Part shown: positions 7,532-16,486 of the stretch, one piece after another
Layout of the letters: each line of letters starts with the position of its first letter
Numbering within the stretch: the first letter of the stretch is position 1
Assembly (NCBI RefSeq): GCF_006717145.1
Contig: NZ_VFQF01000001.1
Span: forward strand, 2,476,389 to 2,540,388
Direction of reading: 5' to 3'
Source: Humibacillus xanthopallidus
GTDB lineage: Bacteria; Actinomycetota; Actinomycetes; Actinomycetales; Dermatophilaceae
DNA: 64,000 nucleotides
Translations under genes and position numbers: made by a program
The notes under the pieces: generated by a model
Told to the model about the DNA's origin: nothing
Databases searched by the model: none
Seen by the model: only the letters and a program-made list of their open reading frames with translations

Positions 7532-8416
7532 ATGGCACGAGCCCTCATCGGCGTATCCGGCTGGCGCTACCCACGCTGGCGCGGCGACTTCTACCCCAAG
7601 GGCCTCCCCCAGCGGCTCGAGCTGACGTATGCCGCCGAGCGCATGACCTCGATCGAGGTCAACGGCTCCTTCTACTCCCTCCAACGCCCGAGCTCGTATG
7701 CCGCGTGGCGGGCTGCCGTGCCACCTGACGTGATCCTCGCGGTCAAGGGCGGCCGGTTCATCACGCACATGAAGTCGCTGCGCGACGTGAAGGCACCGCT
7801 CGCGAACTTCTTCGCGAGCGGGGTGCTCGCCCTCGGTCCCCAGCTCGGCCCCCTGCTGTGGCAGCTGCCCGAGCGGCTCGGCTTCGACGCCGACCGGCTG
7901 AGCGGGTTCCTCGACCTGCTCCCCCGCACGACCGCCGCGGCCGCCGAGCTCGCCGCCCGCCACGACGACAAGCTCGCGGACGACCGCACCCTCACGACGT
8001 GCGAGGTCGACGTGCCCGTGCGCCACGCGCTCGAGCCGCGGCACCCGAGCTTCGACACCGACGAGGCGCGGGCGCTCTGCGCCGCTCACGACATCGCGAT
8101 CGTCATCGCAGACAGCGCCGGCCGGTGGCCCACGATGGACGACGCGACTAGCGACTTCCGCTACGTGCGGCTGCACGGCGAGACCGAGCTCTATGACAGC
8201 GGCTACACCGACGCGTCGCTCGACCGGTGGGCCGCGACGTGTCGCGAGTGGCTCGCCGAGGGCCACGACGTCCACGTCTACTTCGACAACGACGCCCGGG
8301 GGCACGCCCCCTGGGACGCCGTGCGGCTGCTCGACCGGCTCGGGGTCCGACCGCAGCACGACGGCACCGACGGCACCCACGGCACCCACGGCACCCACGG
8401 CACCGACCGACGCTGA
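7532..8416 (+). CDS. DUF72 (YecE-like) TIM-barrel protein
   Basis: About 294 aa. ATG 7532 directly follows an in-frame GTG at 7529. The family pattern is clear: IGVSGWRYPRWRGDFYP at the start, IEVNGSFYSLQRP, FAVKGxRFITH-type core (ILAVKGGRFITHMK), and the final YVRLHGE and VHVYFDNDARGHAP. The biochemical function of DUF72 is unsettled. The last 15 residues are a Thr-His-Gly repeat encoded by a GGCACCCAC tandem (8363-8405), likely of variable length. It follows corA closely and precedes pta. Confidence 0.85.
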   Translation: MARALIGVSGWRYPRWRGDFYPKGLPQRLELTYAAERMTSIEVNGSFYSLQRPSSYAAWRAAVPPDVILAVKGGRFITHMKSLRDVKAPLANFFASGVLALGPQLGPLLWQLPERLGFDADRLSGFLDLLPRTTAAAAELAARHDDKLADDRTLTTCEVDVPVRHALEPRHPSFDTDEARALCAAHDIAIVIADSAGRWPTMDDATSDFRYVRLHGETELYDSGYTDASLDRWAATCREWLAEGHDVHVYFDNDARGHAPWDAVRLLDRLGVRPQHDGTDGTHGTHGTHGTDRR

Positions 8417-8475
8417 GGGCGCCGGACCGCGGACGCCTCCTGACGCGCGCCGACGCCGACCGCTAGGTTCGTCAT

Positions 8476-10584
8476 GTGAGCCGCAGTGTCTACGTCGCGT
8501 CACCCGAGGGACTCACCGGCAAGTCGGCCGTGGCCCTCGGCCTGCTCGATGCCCTCATCCGCGAGGTCGGGTCCGTCGGGGTCTTCAGGCCGCTGACGAC
8601 GCTCGGCGGCAGCGGACCCGACGACGAGGTCGACCACATCGTCGAGATGCTCGTCGCCCAGCCCGGCACCGACCAGACCTACGAGGAGGCGCTCGGCGTC
8701 ACGTACGCGCAGGCGCACGTCGACCCCGACGAGGCGCTGCACCTCATCGTCGAGCGTTACAGCCGCCTCGCGAGCCGCTTCGAGGTCATGGTGGTGCTCG
8801 GGTCGGACTACACCGACGTCTCCACCGGAACCGAGCTGTCCTTCAACGCCCGCGTCGCCGCGAACCTCGGCTCGCCCGTCGTGCTCGTCGTGCACGGCCG
8901 CGACCGCACGCCGGAGCAGGTCCGCGTCGCTGCCGACAGCGCCCTCGCCGAGCTCAAGGCCAACCACGCCCTCACCGTCGCCGTCATCGCCAACCGGGTC
9001 GAGTCCGACGAGCTCGAGGCGACGAGCGTTGCGCTCGCAGGCCTCGACCTGCCCGTGACGGCGGCGATCCCCGAGAACGCCCTGCTCGCTGCTCCGAGCT
9101 TCCGCTCGCTCACCGAGGCCGTCGGCGCGCGGCTCGTGCTCGGCTCGGAGTCGTGGATGGACCGCGACAGCCTCGGCCTCGTCGTCGCCGCGATGAGCCT
9201 GCCCAACGTCCTCTCGCGCCTCAGCACCGACGTCACGGTCATCGCCCCGAGCGACCGCAGCGACCTCATGCCGGGCCTCATGCTCGCGCACCAGTCGGGC
9301 ACCTTCCCGACCCTCGCCGGCGTCATCCTCACGGGTGGCTACGAGATGCCCGAGACGATCGCCCGGCTCATCTCCGGCGTGCAGCAGGACCTGCCGATCG
9401 CCCTCACCGACATGGACACGATGCACACCGCGCAGGCCGCGATGCAGGTGCGCGGCCCGATGATGGAGAGCTCCCGCAACAAGATCGAGACCGCGAGGCG
9501 GCTCTTCTCCGAGCGCATCGACCAGGCGGCCCTCCTGCGCGCCATCGACGTCTCGTCGTCCGAGGTGCGCACACCGCTGATGTTCGAGTTCCAGCTCATG
9601 GAGCGCGCCCGCTCCGACCGGCGCCACATCGTCCTGCCCGAGAGCCAGGACGACCGCATCCTCGAGGCCGCCGACATCCTGCTGCGCCGGGGTGTCGCCG
9701 ACCTCACGCTCCTCGGCGACGAGAACGCCGTGCGCCGCCGCGGGTCCGCCCTCGGCCTCGACCTCGACGACGCGCGCATCGTCTCCCCCACCGACCCCGA
9801 GCTCGTCGAACGCTTCGCGCAGGCGTATGCCGAGTGCCGGGCTCACAAGGGCATGACCGTCGAGCGCGCCCGCGAGGTCGTCACCGACATCTCCTACTTC
9901 GGCACGATGATGGTGCACCTCGGTCTCGCCGACGGCATGGTCAGCGGCGCCGTCAACACGACCGCCCACACGATCCGCCCCGCGCTCGAGTTCATCAAGA
10001 CGGCCGACGGGGTGCGCACCGTCTCGAGCGTCTTCCTCATGTGCCTCGCCGACCGGGTGCTCGTCTACGGCGACTGCGCCGTCATCCCCGACCCGACGAC
10101 CGAGCAGCTCGCCGACATCGCGATCTCCTCCGCCCAGACCGCGGCCCAGTTCGGCATCGACCCGCGCGTTGCGATGCTCTCCTACTCGACCGGGTCGAGC
10201 GGGTCGGGCGCAGACGTCGAGAAGGTCCGCGACGCGACACAGCTCGTGTCGCAGCGTGCCCCCGACCTGCGCCTCGTCGGGCCGATCCAGTACGACGCCG
10301 CCATCGACCCTGTCGTCGGTCGCGCCAAGATGCCGGACTCCGACGTCGCCGGCCGGGCCACCGTCTTCGTCTTCCCCGACCTCAACACGGGCAACAACAC
10401 CTACAAGGCCGTGCAGCGCAGCGCCCACGCCGTCGCCATCGGCCCGGTGCTCCAGGGTCTGCGCAAGCCGGTCAACGACCTCTCTCGCGGTGCCCTCGTC
10501 GACGACATCGTCAACACCGTCGCGATCACGGCCGTGCAGGCGCAGAGCCTCTCCTCCTCCGGCCAGCGGGGAGCCACCGGGTGA
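8476..10584 (+). CDS. pta: Phosphate acetyltransferase
   Basis: 702 aa, GTG start. This is the long Pta form: an N-terminal BioD-like P-loop domain (VASPEGLTGKSAVALGLLDA), a central DRTGG domain, and a C-terminal catalytic PTA_PTB domain from about 380 (VLPESQDDRILEAADILLRRG, then the GMVSGAVNTTAHTIRPALE motif and a SYSTGSSGSG loop). It interconverts acetyl-CoA plus phosphate and acetyl phosphate plus CoA. The stop overlaps the ackA start by 4 nt (GTGA), giving translational coupling of the acetate pathway. Confidence 0.96.
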   Translation: MSRSVYVASPEGLTGKSAVALGLLDALIREVGSVGVFRPLTTLGGSGPDDEVDHIVEMLVAQPGTDQTYEEALGVTYAQAHVDPDEALHLIVERYSRLASRFEVMVVLGSDYTDVSTGTELSFNARVAANLGSPVVLVVHGRDRTPEQVRVAADSALAELKANHALTVAVIANRVESDELEATSVALAGLDLPVTAAIPENALLAAPSFRSLTEAVGARLVLGSESWMDRDSLGLVVAAMSLPNVLSRLSTDVTVIAPSDRSDLMPGLMLAHQSGTFPTLAGVILTGGYEMPETIARLISGVQQDLPIALTDMDTMHTAQAAMQVRGPMMESSRNKIETARRLFSERIDQAALLRAIDVSSSEVRTPLMFEFQLMERARSDRRHIVLPESQDDRILEAADILLRRGVADLTLLGDENAVRRRGSALGLDLDDARIVSPTDPELVERFAQAYAECRAHKGMTVERAREVVTDISYFGTMMVHLGLADGMVSGAVNTTAHTIRPALEFIKTADGVRTVSSVFLMCLADRVLVYGDCAVIPDPTTEQLADIAISSAQTAAQFGIDPRVAMLSYSTGSSGSGADVEKVRDATQLVSQRAPDLRLVGPIQYDAAIDPVVGRAKMPDSDVAGRATVFVFPDLNTGNNTYKAVQRSAHAVAIGPVLQGLRKPVNDLSRGALVDDIVNTVAITAVQAQSLSSSGQRGATG

Positions 10585-11753
10585 ACGACCTCCTCGACCA
10601 GACCGCTCGACCCGTGCTCGTGCTCAACGCCGGGTCGTCGTCGCTGAAGTACCAGCTGCTCGTGCCCGAGACGGGCGAGGTGAGCGCCAGCGGCGTCATC
10701 GAGCGCATCGGCGAGGCCGGCAGCGACGTCGCCGACCACGCGGCCGCGCTGCGCACCATGAGGGCCACACTGGCCTCCGACGGGGTCGACCTCGACGCCG
10801 TGCCGCTGCGGGCGGTCGGGCACCGGGTCGTGCACGGCGGCCCGGACTTCTCCGAGCCGGTGCTCATCGACGACGCCGTCGTCGCGCGCATCGAGTCGCT
10901 GAGTCCGCTTGCGCCACTGCACAATCCGGCAGCTGTGACAGGCATCGAGGCCGCGCGAGGGCACTTCGCCGTGCCCCACGTCGCCGTCTTCGATACCGCC
11001 TTCTTCTCGACCCTGCCGCCCGAGGCGTCGACGTATGCGTTGCCGCGTGACCTCGCGCAGCAGCACTCGATCCGCCGCTACGGCTTCCACGGCACGTCGC
11101 ACCGCTTCGTGTCGCAGGCGACCGCCGAGCTGCTGGGCCGACCCGTCGAGGAGCTCAACCAGATCGTGTTGCACCTCGGCAACGGCTGCTCGGCCTCGGC
11201 GATCCGCGGCGGCGTGGCCATCGAGACGTCGATGGGGCTCACCCCGCTCCAGGGGCTCGTCATGGGCACCCGTTCGGGTGACGTCGACCCCGGGCTGCAT
11301 GCCTTCCTCGCGCGCCAGGTGGGCTTGTCGATCGACGAGATCGACACAGTGCTCAACAAGCAGTCGGGCCTGCTCGGTCTCAGCGGGGTCAACGACTTCC
11401 GCGAGCTCGCCCAGCGAGTCGACGCCGGCGACGAGGCCGCAGTCCTCGCGTTCGACATCTTCGTCCACCGGCTCAAGCACTATGTCGGCGCCTACCTCGC
11501 CCACCTGGGGCGGGTCGACGCGATCGTCTTCACGGCCGGCGTCGGCCAGAACAGCGCGCGGGTGCGGGCCGCGCTCGCCGACGGCCTCGAGGGTCTCGGC
11601 ATCCGCGTCGACCCCGAGCGCAACGAGACAGGCGGCGGGTGCTTCTCGAACGCCGCCGTCATCTCGCCCGAGGGGAGCCCGGTCGTCGTCGCGGTCGTGC
11701 CCACCAACGAGGAGCTCGCGATCGCCCGCCAGACCGCCGACCTCGTGCGCTGA
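10581..11753 (+). CDS. ackA: Acetate kinase
   Basis: 390 aa from GTG 10581. The ASKHA motifs are present: VLVLNAGSSSLKYQL at the N-terminus, VVHGG, YGFHGTSHRFV, HLGNGCSASA, TSMGLTPLQGLVMGTRSGD and FTAGVGQNS. It transfers phosphate between acetyl phosphate and ADP to yield ATP and acetate. It is the second gene of a two-gene pta-ackA operon, overlapping pta by 4 nt, and is followed at once by an array of palindromic repeats that may end or stabilise the transcript. Confidence 0.97.
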   Translation: MNDLLDQTARPVLVLNAGSSSLKYQLLVPETGEVSASGVIERIGEAGSDVADHAAALRTMRATLASDGVDLDAVPLRAVGHRVVHGGPDFSEPVLIDDAVVARIESLSPLAPLHNPAAVTGIEAARGHFAVPHVAVFDTAFFSTLPPEASTYALPRDLAQQHSIRRYGFHGTSHRFVSQATAELLGRPVEELNQIVLHLGNGCSASAIRGGVAIETSMGLTPLQGLVMGTRSGDVDPGLHAFLARQVGLSIDEIDTVLNKQSGLLGLSGVNDFRELAQRVDAGDEAAVLAFDIFVHRLKHYVGAYLAHLGRVDAIVFTAGVGQNSARVRAALADGLEGLGIRVDPERNETGGGCFSNAAVISPEGSPVVVAVVPTNEELAIARQTADLVR

Positions 11754-11787
11754 CGCTCGGCGGCTCGTCCCAGACCACCCCGCGGCT

Positions 11788-12196
11788 CGAGGTGATCGCG
11801 GCCCCCACGTCACCCCCGGCATCACCTCGAACCGGATTGTGGTCACCCGCGATTCGAGGTGATCGCGGCCCCCACGTCACCCCCGGCATCACCTCGAACC
11901 GGATTGTGGTCACCCGCGATTCGAGGTGATCGCGGCCCCCACGTCACCCCCGGCATCACCTCGAACCGGATTGTGGTCACCCGCGATTCGAGGTGATCGC
12001 GGCCCCCACGTCACCCCCGGCATCACCTCGAACCGGGAGTGAGGGGGCGCAGTTCGCCGGGGGACGCGGCTGAGCTGACTTCCGGTTCGAGGTGATCGCG
12101 GCCCCCACGTCACCCCCGACATCACCTCGAATCGGATTGTGGTCACCCGCGATTCGAGGTGATCGCGGCACCGACGTCACCCCCGGCATCACCTCG
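11788..12196. repeat. Six-copy palindromic repeat array, 67-nt period
   Basis: Six 42-nt units with inverted arms CGAGGTGAT and ATCACCTCG start at 11788, 11855, 11922, 11989, 12088 and 12155. Spacing is 67 nt, except for a divergent 99-nt step after the fourth. The inner sequence CGCGGCCCCCACGTCACCCC is nearly constant, and the spacer GATTGTGGTCACCCGCGATT is repeated. Two more copies lie at 29179-29287. It fills the gap between ackA and the convergent oxidoreductase and is not a CRISPR (palindromes too long, spacers identical). Confidence 0.9.
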
Positions 12197-12306
12197 AATC
12201 GGGGAGTGAGAGGGGCCGCAGTTCGGGGGACGCAGATCCGAGGGGACGCAGATCCGGGGGGACGCGGTCGAGTGGGTGAGCGGTCGACTGGTTGAGTCGG
12301 CGGCCG

Positions 12307-13179
12307 TCAGTCGGGGCGCTGCTGTGACTCGAGGTGCTCGCGCAGCGACGTCGGTCGCCTGCCGGTGAGGCGCTCGACGTCGTCGCTCACACCGTCGAGC
12401 TCCCCGGCGCGCACCGCGGTGTAGGTCGACACCCAGGCGTCCACCTGCCAGTCCGGGGCGCCGTATGCCGCACGCGACGCATACGCCTCCTCGACCGTCT
12501 CGTCGTGGAAGCTGACGTCACGACCGGTCACCTCGCGGATCACCGTCGCCATCTCGGCGAAGGACAGCGACTCGGGCCCCGTGAGGTCGTAGGTGCGCCC
12601 GACGTGCACGACCGGGTCGCGCAGCACCGCCACGGCAGCACGGGCGATGTCGTCGTGCGACACCACTGCGGCGCGACCGTCGCCGGCCGGACCTCGAATG
12701 ACGCCGTCCGGCCCGACCATCTGGTCCATGAACTCGAGGTAGAGGTTGTCGCGCAGAAAGGTCCACGCCATCCCCGACGCCTTGAGGTGCTCCTCCGTGG
12801 CCCAGTGGTCACGCGCAAGAGTGAAGGTGGCCGCGGGCGCGGCGCCGAAGAACGAGATGTAGACGACGTGCGCGACCCCGGCTGCGGCGGCCGCGTCGAC
12901 GAAGGTTCGGTGCTCCCGCAGCCGGTCCTCCTGCTCGGCCGCCGACACCATGAAGAGCGTGCGCACCCCAGCCAGGGCTTGCTCGGCAGCCTCCCGGTCG
13001 CCGTAGGTGCACTCACGCACGACGGCTCCGCGGAGCTCCGGAGCCCTCGATGCATCGCGCACGAGCAGCCGCTGCGCGACGCCGCGAGCCGCGAGGTCAC
13101 CGGCGACGAGGCCGCCGAGCCAGCCGGTCGAGCCGGTGATGGCGAGATCCGGGCCGAGGTCCTCTCGAGTGCCGTCCAT
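12307..13179 (-). CDS. NmrA/QorB-like NAD(P)-binding SDR protein
   Basis: 290 aa, ATG 13179. Rossmann start is LAITGSTGWLGGLVAGDLAARG; a VRDAS segment follows strand 2, and SAAEQED and YISFFGA follow as in atypical extended SDRs of the NmrA/quinone oxidoreductase-2 group. The catalytic Tyr-xxx-Lys of classical SDRs is absent, typical of this group, which may act as NAD(P)H-dependent reductases or redox sensors. Convergent with ackA across the repeat array; divergent from the AI-2E permease. Confidence 0.82.
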   Translation of the reverse strand: MDGTREDLGPDLAITGSTGWLGGLVAGDLAARGVAQRLLVRDASRAPELRGAVVRECTYGDREAAEQALAGVRTLFMVSAAEQEDRLREHRTFVDAAAAAGVAHVVYISFFGAAPAATFTLARDHWATEEHLKASGMAWTFLRDNLYLEFMDQMVGPDGVIRGPAGDGRAAVVSHDDIARAAVAVLRDPVVHVGRTYDLTGPESLSFAEMATVIREVTGRDVSFHDETVEEAYASRAAYGAPDWQVDAWVSTYTAVRAGELDGVSDDVERLTGRRPTSLREHLESQQRPD

Positions 13180-13291
13180 CCTCCGACCCTACGCAGCGAG
13201 ACCCGGCACGTCACCGGGCACGGAGCTCGCACGTCGCCGACATGGCCGGGCCGTGCGCCACTGCACAATCCGGCAGCATACGGTGGGCTTC

Positions 13292-14521
13292 GTGACCGAC
13301 AACACGACCGAGACCGTGGCTGACGACAGCAGCCCAGACGTGAACGATGCCCGGGCTTCCGCGCCGGGGCACACGTCGCACTACGTTCCCGCTCCTGACC
13401 CCGACCTCGAGCGTCCCGCGACCGGCATCGGCTCCGTCCCGATGGGCGTCAAGGCTGCCAGCGAGTGGTCCTGGCGCCTCCTGCTCATCGCCGCCGGCCT
13501 CTTCGGGCTGGGCCTGCTCGTGCGCTCGGTGTCCGAGGTCATCGTGCCGCTCGCCATCTCGGTGCTGCTCACGGCCCTGCTGCGCCCCGTCGCGCTGCGG
13601 TTGCGCTCGGTCATGCCGGCCGGCGCTGCCGCAGGGCTCACGGTGCTCGGCACGATCCTCGTCGTCTCGGCGTTGCTGACCCTCGTCGGCAGCCAGTTCA
13701 CCAAGGGCTTCGCCGACCTGACGACCCAGGTCGGCGCCGGCATCAGCCAGATCCGCGACTGGGTGCGCACGACGTTCAAGATCAGCGACGCCCAGTTCGA
13801 CGGCTACTGGGACACGATCCGCGAGAAGGTCAGCAACTCCGGCAACCTCGGAGACACGGCGACCGCCTTCGGCCTCACCGCGACGCACTTCGTCGCGGGC
13901 GTGTTCATCTCGCTCTTCGCTCTCTTCTTCTTCCTCTACGAGGGCCCGCGCATCTGGGCCTGGGTCGTGCGCCTCTTCCCCCGCACGGCGCGTGACCGCG
14001 TCGACTCCTCGGCCGTCATCGCCTGGGACCAGCTCTCGGCCTTCGTGCGCGCGACGATGATCGTCGCGTTCGTCGATGCCGTCGGCATCGGTGTCGGCGC
14101 GGCGATCCTCGGCGTGCCCTTCGCCTTCGCGATCGGCATCCTCGTCTTCCTGCTCGCCTTCATCCCGATTGTCGGTGCGTTGCTCTCCGGCTTCGTCGCG
14201 GTCGTGCTGGCTCTCGTCTCGCACGGCCCCGGGGTCGCGCTCATCATGCTGGCGATCGTCATCGGCGTGCAGCAGCTCGAGTCGCACGTGCTCCAGCCGT
14301 TCCTGCTCGGCAAGGCCGTCAGCGTCCACCCGCTCGCGGTCATCCTCGCCATCGCGATCGGCTCCATCACCGCGGGCATCGTCGGCGCTCTCGTGGCGGT
14401 CCCGTTCGCCGCCGTCATCAACGCCGTCGGCAAGCACCTGCTGGTCGGTGAGTCACGCGAGGAGCTCGAGGAGGAGCTCGAGGAACGGGCCCATCAGGGC
14501 GGGTCGCCAGCCACCGCATGA
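13292..14521 (+). CDS. AI-2E family transporter (TqsA/PerM-like permease)
   Basis: About 409 aa from GTG 13292, preceded by GGTGGG; an in-frame GTG at 13283 is an alternative. About 55 acidic, disordered residues precede eight predicted helices in the family order, with the conserved LSGFVAVVLAL and VQQLESHVLQPFLLGKAV and the final AVPFAAVINAV. Family members are exporters; some move AI-2 or act as Na+/H+ antiporters, and the substrate here is unknown. The tail EELEEELEERAHQGG is a charged helix. A strong bidirectional hairpin follows. Confidence 0.88.
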   Translation: MTDNTTETVADDSSPDVNDARASAPGHTSHYVPAPDPDLERPATGIGSVPMGVKAASEWSWRLLLIAAGLFGLGLLVRSVSEVIVPLAISVLLTALLRPVALRLRSVMPAGAAAGLTVLGTILVVSALLTLVGSQFTKGFADLTTQVGAGISQIRDWVRTTFKISDAQFDGYWDTIREKVSNSGNLGDTATAFGLTATHFVAGVFISLFALFFFLYEGPRIWAWVVRLFPRTARDRVDSSAVIAWDQLSAFVRATMIVAFVDAVGIGVGAAILGVPFAFAIGILVFLLAFIPIVGALLSGFVAVVLALVSHGPGVALIMLAIVIGVQQLESHVLQPFLLGKAVSVHPLAVILAIAIGSITAGIVGALVAVPFAAVINAVGKHLLVGESREELEEELEERAHQGGSPATA

Positions 14522-14539
14522 CGATCCGAGCCCCTGGGA

Positions 14540-14584
14540 CGACGAAACGCCCCGACACCGCTGCGGCGTCGGGGCGTTTCGTCG
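14540..14584. terminator. Bidirectional terminator between AI-2E permease and glpR
   Basis: CGACGAAACGCCCCGAC (14540-14556) pairs perfectly with GTCGGGGCGTTTCGTCG (14568-14584), continuing into the loop. With TTTC/GAAA near the stem base on both strands it can stop both convergent transcripts. Confidence 0.85.
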
Positions 14585-14597
14585 TGCTGGGGTGGGC

Positions 14598-15776
14598 CTA
14601 GCCAGAGACGGCGCGCCGGGCGAAGAGCGCCCGGTCGTCGAGCTCTTCTGCCTCGTCCGCGAACTCCGGGGTGTCGAAGACGTCTGCCGGGATGCCGTCG
14701 TCGGTCCAGCGCGGCTCCGCCTTGGCCTTGAGCGCGTAGGTCGGCACCGGCACCGGCACGGGGCTCCAGCTGCCCGGCACCTGCTCCGCGGCTGCCGCCG
14801 GAGCGGCCGGCTGCACGGTCACGCCACCCGTCTGGGCAGCCTGCACGTCGAAGACGCCGTCGTATGCCGCCGCCGGGGCAGCCGCTGCCACCGCGGGCTC
14901 GTGCGCGTGGTTGGCGGGGGCGGGGGCGGAGGCGGAGGCGGGGTGGGCGACGTGGCGCGGGTCGCCGCGCCCGGGGTGACGCCGGCTTCCGGCGGCCCGC
15001 CGAGCCTCCTCGAGGGCGCGGTGGCTGATGACCTGGGTGTCCTCGCTCGACAGCACCGGCGCCGGGGCCGCATCACGGCGGCGCCGGTCGGAGCCCTCGG
15101 AGCGGCTCTCGGAGCGGTGGTCTGCACGGTGGGCGCGGTCGGCCTGGGCCTCGGTGCGCAGCCAGTAGAGCACCGCGACGAGAGTGACGAAGGCGAAGGG
15201 CACCGAGACCCAGAGCAGGACTCCGGTGATGGCAAGCACCGTCGACACCGGCACCCAGAGCAGGGCGAGCAGCAGCAGGGCGGCTCGCAGCCGGCGCTGG
15301 GCCATCGAGACCCGGTGCGGCTGGCTCGGGCGACCCTGCGGGGCTCGGTCTCGAGTTGATGGGTTGTGGGACACGGGCATTCGATCCACCTCACCGCGGT
15401 GTGCGTCGGACGGATGCTGCTGGTCGATCTCGAGCTGGTCGATCTCGTGCACGGCCTCGAGGTGCTCACTCGCGCGTCGGGCGACGAGCGGCGAGCTGGG
15501 CCGCACGGCACCAGCGGGCACCGCGCGCTTGACGTCGACGGTGGCGCGAGAAGCGGCAGCGGGCTTGACGGCATACGAGTTGGGGCGGGGTGCCCGCAGC
15601 TCGGTCTGCGGGAGCAGCGGGCGCTTCTCGAGCACGCGCATCGCCTTGGAGAAGCCCTCGACGGAGCGGGTGGCGGCGGCGTCCTCACGACGACGGACCC
15701 AGTGCTGCAACAGGTAGGCAGCCCAGATCGCGACGATCACCACGAAGATCAGGCTCCCCACTTGCACGAACCCCAC
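14598..15776 (-). CDS. glpR: GlpR-like membrane receptor of the gephyrin-like protein Glp
   Basis: About 392 aa from GTG 15776; GTG 15767 and an ATG at 15827 are alternatives. An N-terminal membrane helix (GSLIFVVIVAIWAAYLL) is followed by HWVRRREDAA and a conserved VEGFSKAMRVL patch, about 120 disordered residues, then two helices (RAALLLLALLWVPVSTVLAITG, LLWVSVPFAFVTLVAVLYWL) and a long Ala/Pro-rich tail ending in an acidic segment (FDTPEFADEAEELDD). This layout and its place after a Glp/MoeA, MoaC, Mog and GNAT set match the corynebacterial glp-glpR division locus, where GlpR anchors Glp, an FtsZ-binding MoeA-like protein, to the membrane. Function by homology and context only. Confidence 0.7.
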   Translation of the reverse strand: MGFVQVGSLIFVVIVAIWAAYLLQHWVRRREDAAATRSVEGFSKAMRVLEKRPLLPQTELRAPRPNSYAVKPAAASRATVDVKRAVPAGAVRPSSPLVARRASEHLEAVHEIDQLEIDQQHPSDAHRGEVDRMPVSHNPSTRDRAPQGRPSQPHRVSMAQRRLRAALLLLALLWVPVSTVLAITGVLLWVSVPFAFVTLVAVLYWLRTEAQADRAHRADHRSESRSEGSDRRRRDAAPAPVLSSEDTQVISHRALEEARRAAGSRRHPGRGDPRHVAHPASASAPAPANHAHEPAVAAAAPAAAYDGVFDVQAAQTGGVTVQPAAPAAAAEQVPGSWSPVPVPVPTYALKAKAEPRWTDDGIPADVFDTPEFADEAEELDDRALFARRAVSG

Positions 15777-15837
15777 GGTAGGCCGGGGGCGCTGGCGCAC
15801 CATGCATATCGGGTGCGTGTCGCGCAAGAGGCTGGTG

Positions 15838-16470
15838 TTACGGCTGTGACAGACGAGCCATGAGCGTCGAGCCGCCGAGGTCCTCGGTCGTCACGGCGAA
15901 CGAGCGGTGGTCGCGCCACGCGCCGTCGATGTGGAGGTAGCGCTCGCGGATGCCCTCGTCGCGCAGGCCGAGACGGCGGGCGACCCCGAGCGAGGCGGCA
16001 TTGTCGAGCCGGATGTTGACCTCGATCCGGTGCAGCCCCGCGGGGCCCAGCGCATGATCGACAGCGAGTGCGAGTGCGCGGCTCGCGATGCCGCGGCGGG
16101 TCACGGCGTGCGAGACCCAGTAGCCGGCGGCGCCCGAGAGCTGGGCCGCCCGGATGATGCCGAAGATGTGCACCTGCCCGACGATGCGCCCCTCGACCTC
16201 GATCGCCCACGGCATGGCGCGATCGGCCCGCGCCTCGGTGTCGAGGTCGCGCACGAACTGGCGGAACGACACCGGCGTGCGAGCGTCTGCTCCTGGAGGC
16301 AGGGTCGGCTCCCACGGCTGCACGTGGTGGGCGTTGTCGCGGCGCACCTGTTGCCACTCCGCCTCGTCGGAGGGGCGGAGCGGGCGCAGGACGATGACCG
16401 GCTCGGCGGAGGCGTCGCGCAGCACGACGGGCCACCGAGCCTGCCCGTCGCGGTGTGGCCGCCAGGGCAT
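15838..16470 (-). CDS. GNAT-family acetyltransferase (RimJ/RimL-like)
   Basis: 210 aa from ATG 16470; GTG 16476 is also possible. The frame continues upstream but that part lies inside mog in another frame. GNAT features: VLRPLRPSDEAEWQQVR at the first strand, IVGQVHIFGI, GAAGYWVSHAVTRRGIASRALAL (acetyl-CoA loop, with RRGIAS as the R/Q-x-x-G-x-A motif), and HRIEVNIRLDNAASLGVARRLG. RimJ/RimL types acetylate protein N-termini. It starts 16 nt after mog in the same operon, matching the rimJ position in the corynebacterial glp locus. Confidence 0.88.
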   Translation of the reverse strand: MPWRPHRDGQARWPVVLRDASAEPVIVLRPLRPSDEAEWQQVRRDNAHHVQPWEPTLPPGADARTPVSFRQFVRDLDTEARADRAMPWAIEVEGRIVGQVHIFGIIRAAQLSGAAGYWVSHAVTRRGIASRALALAVDHALGPAGLHRIEVNIRLDNAASLGVARRLGLRDEGIRERYLHIDGAWRDHRSFAVTTEDLGGSTLMARLSQP

Positions 16471-16486
16471 CCTCACGCGGCCGCGC

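Noticed and set aside
11788..12196. Possible CRISPR array
   Set aside because: The spacing is regular but spacers are identical and the repeats are long palindromes, with no cas genes near. A palindromic repeat family explains it.
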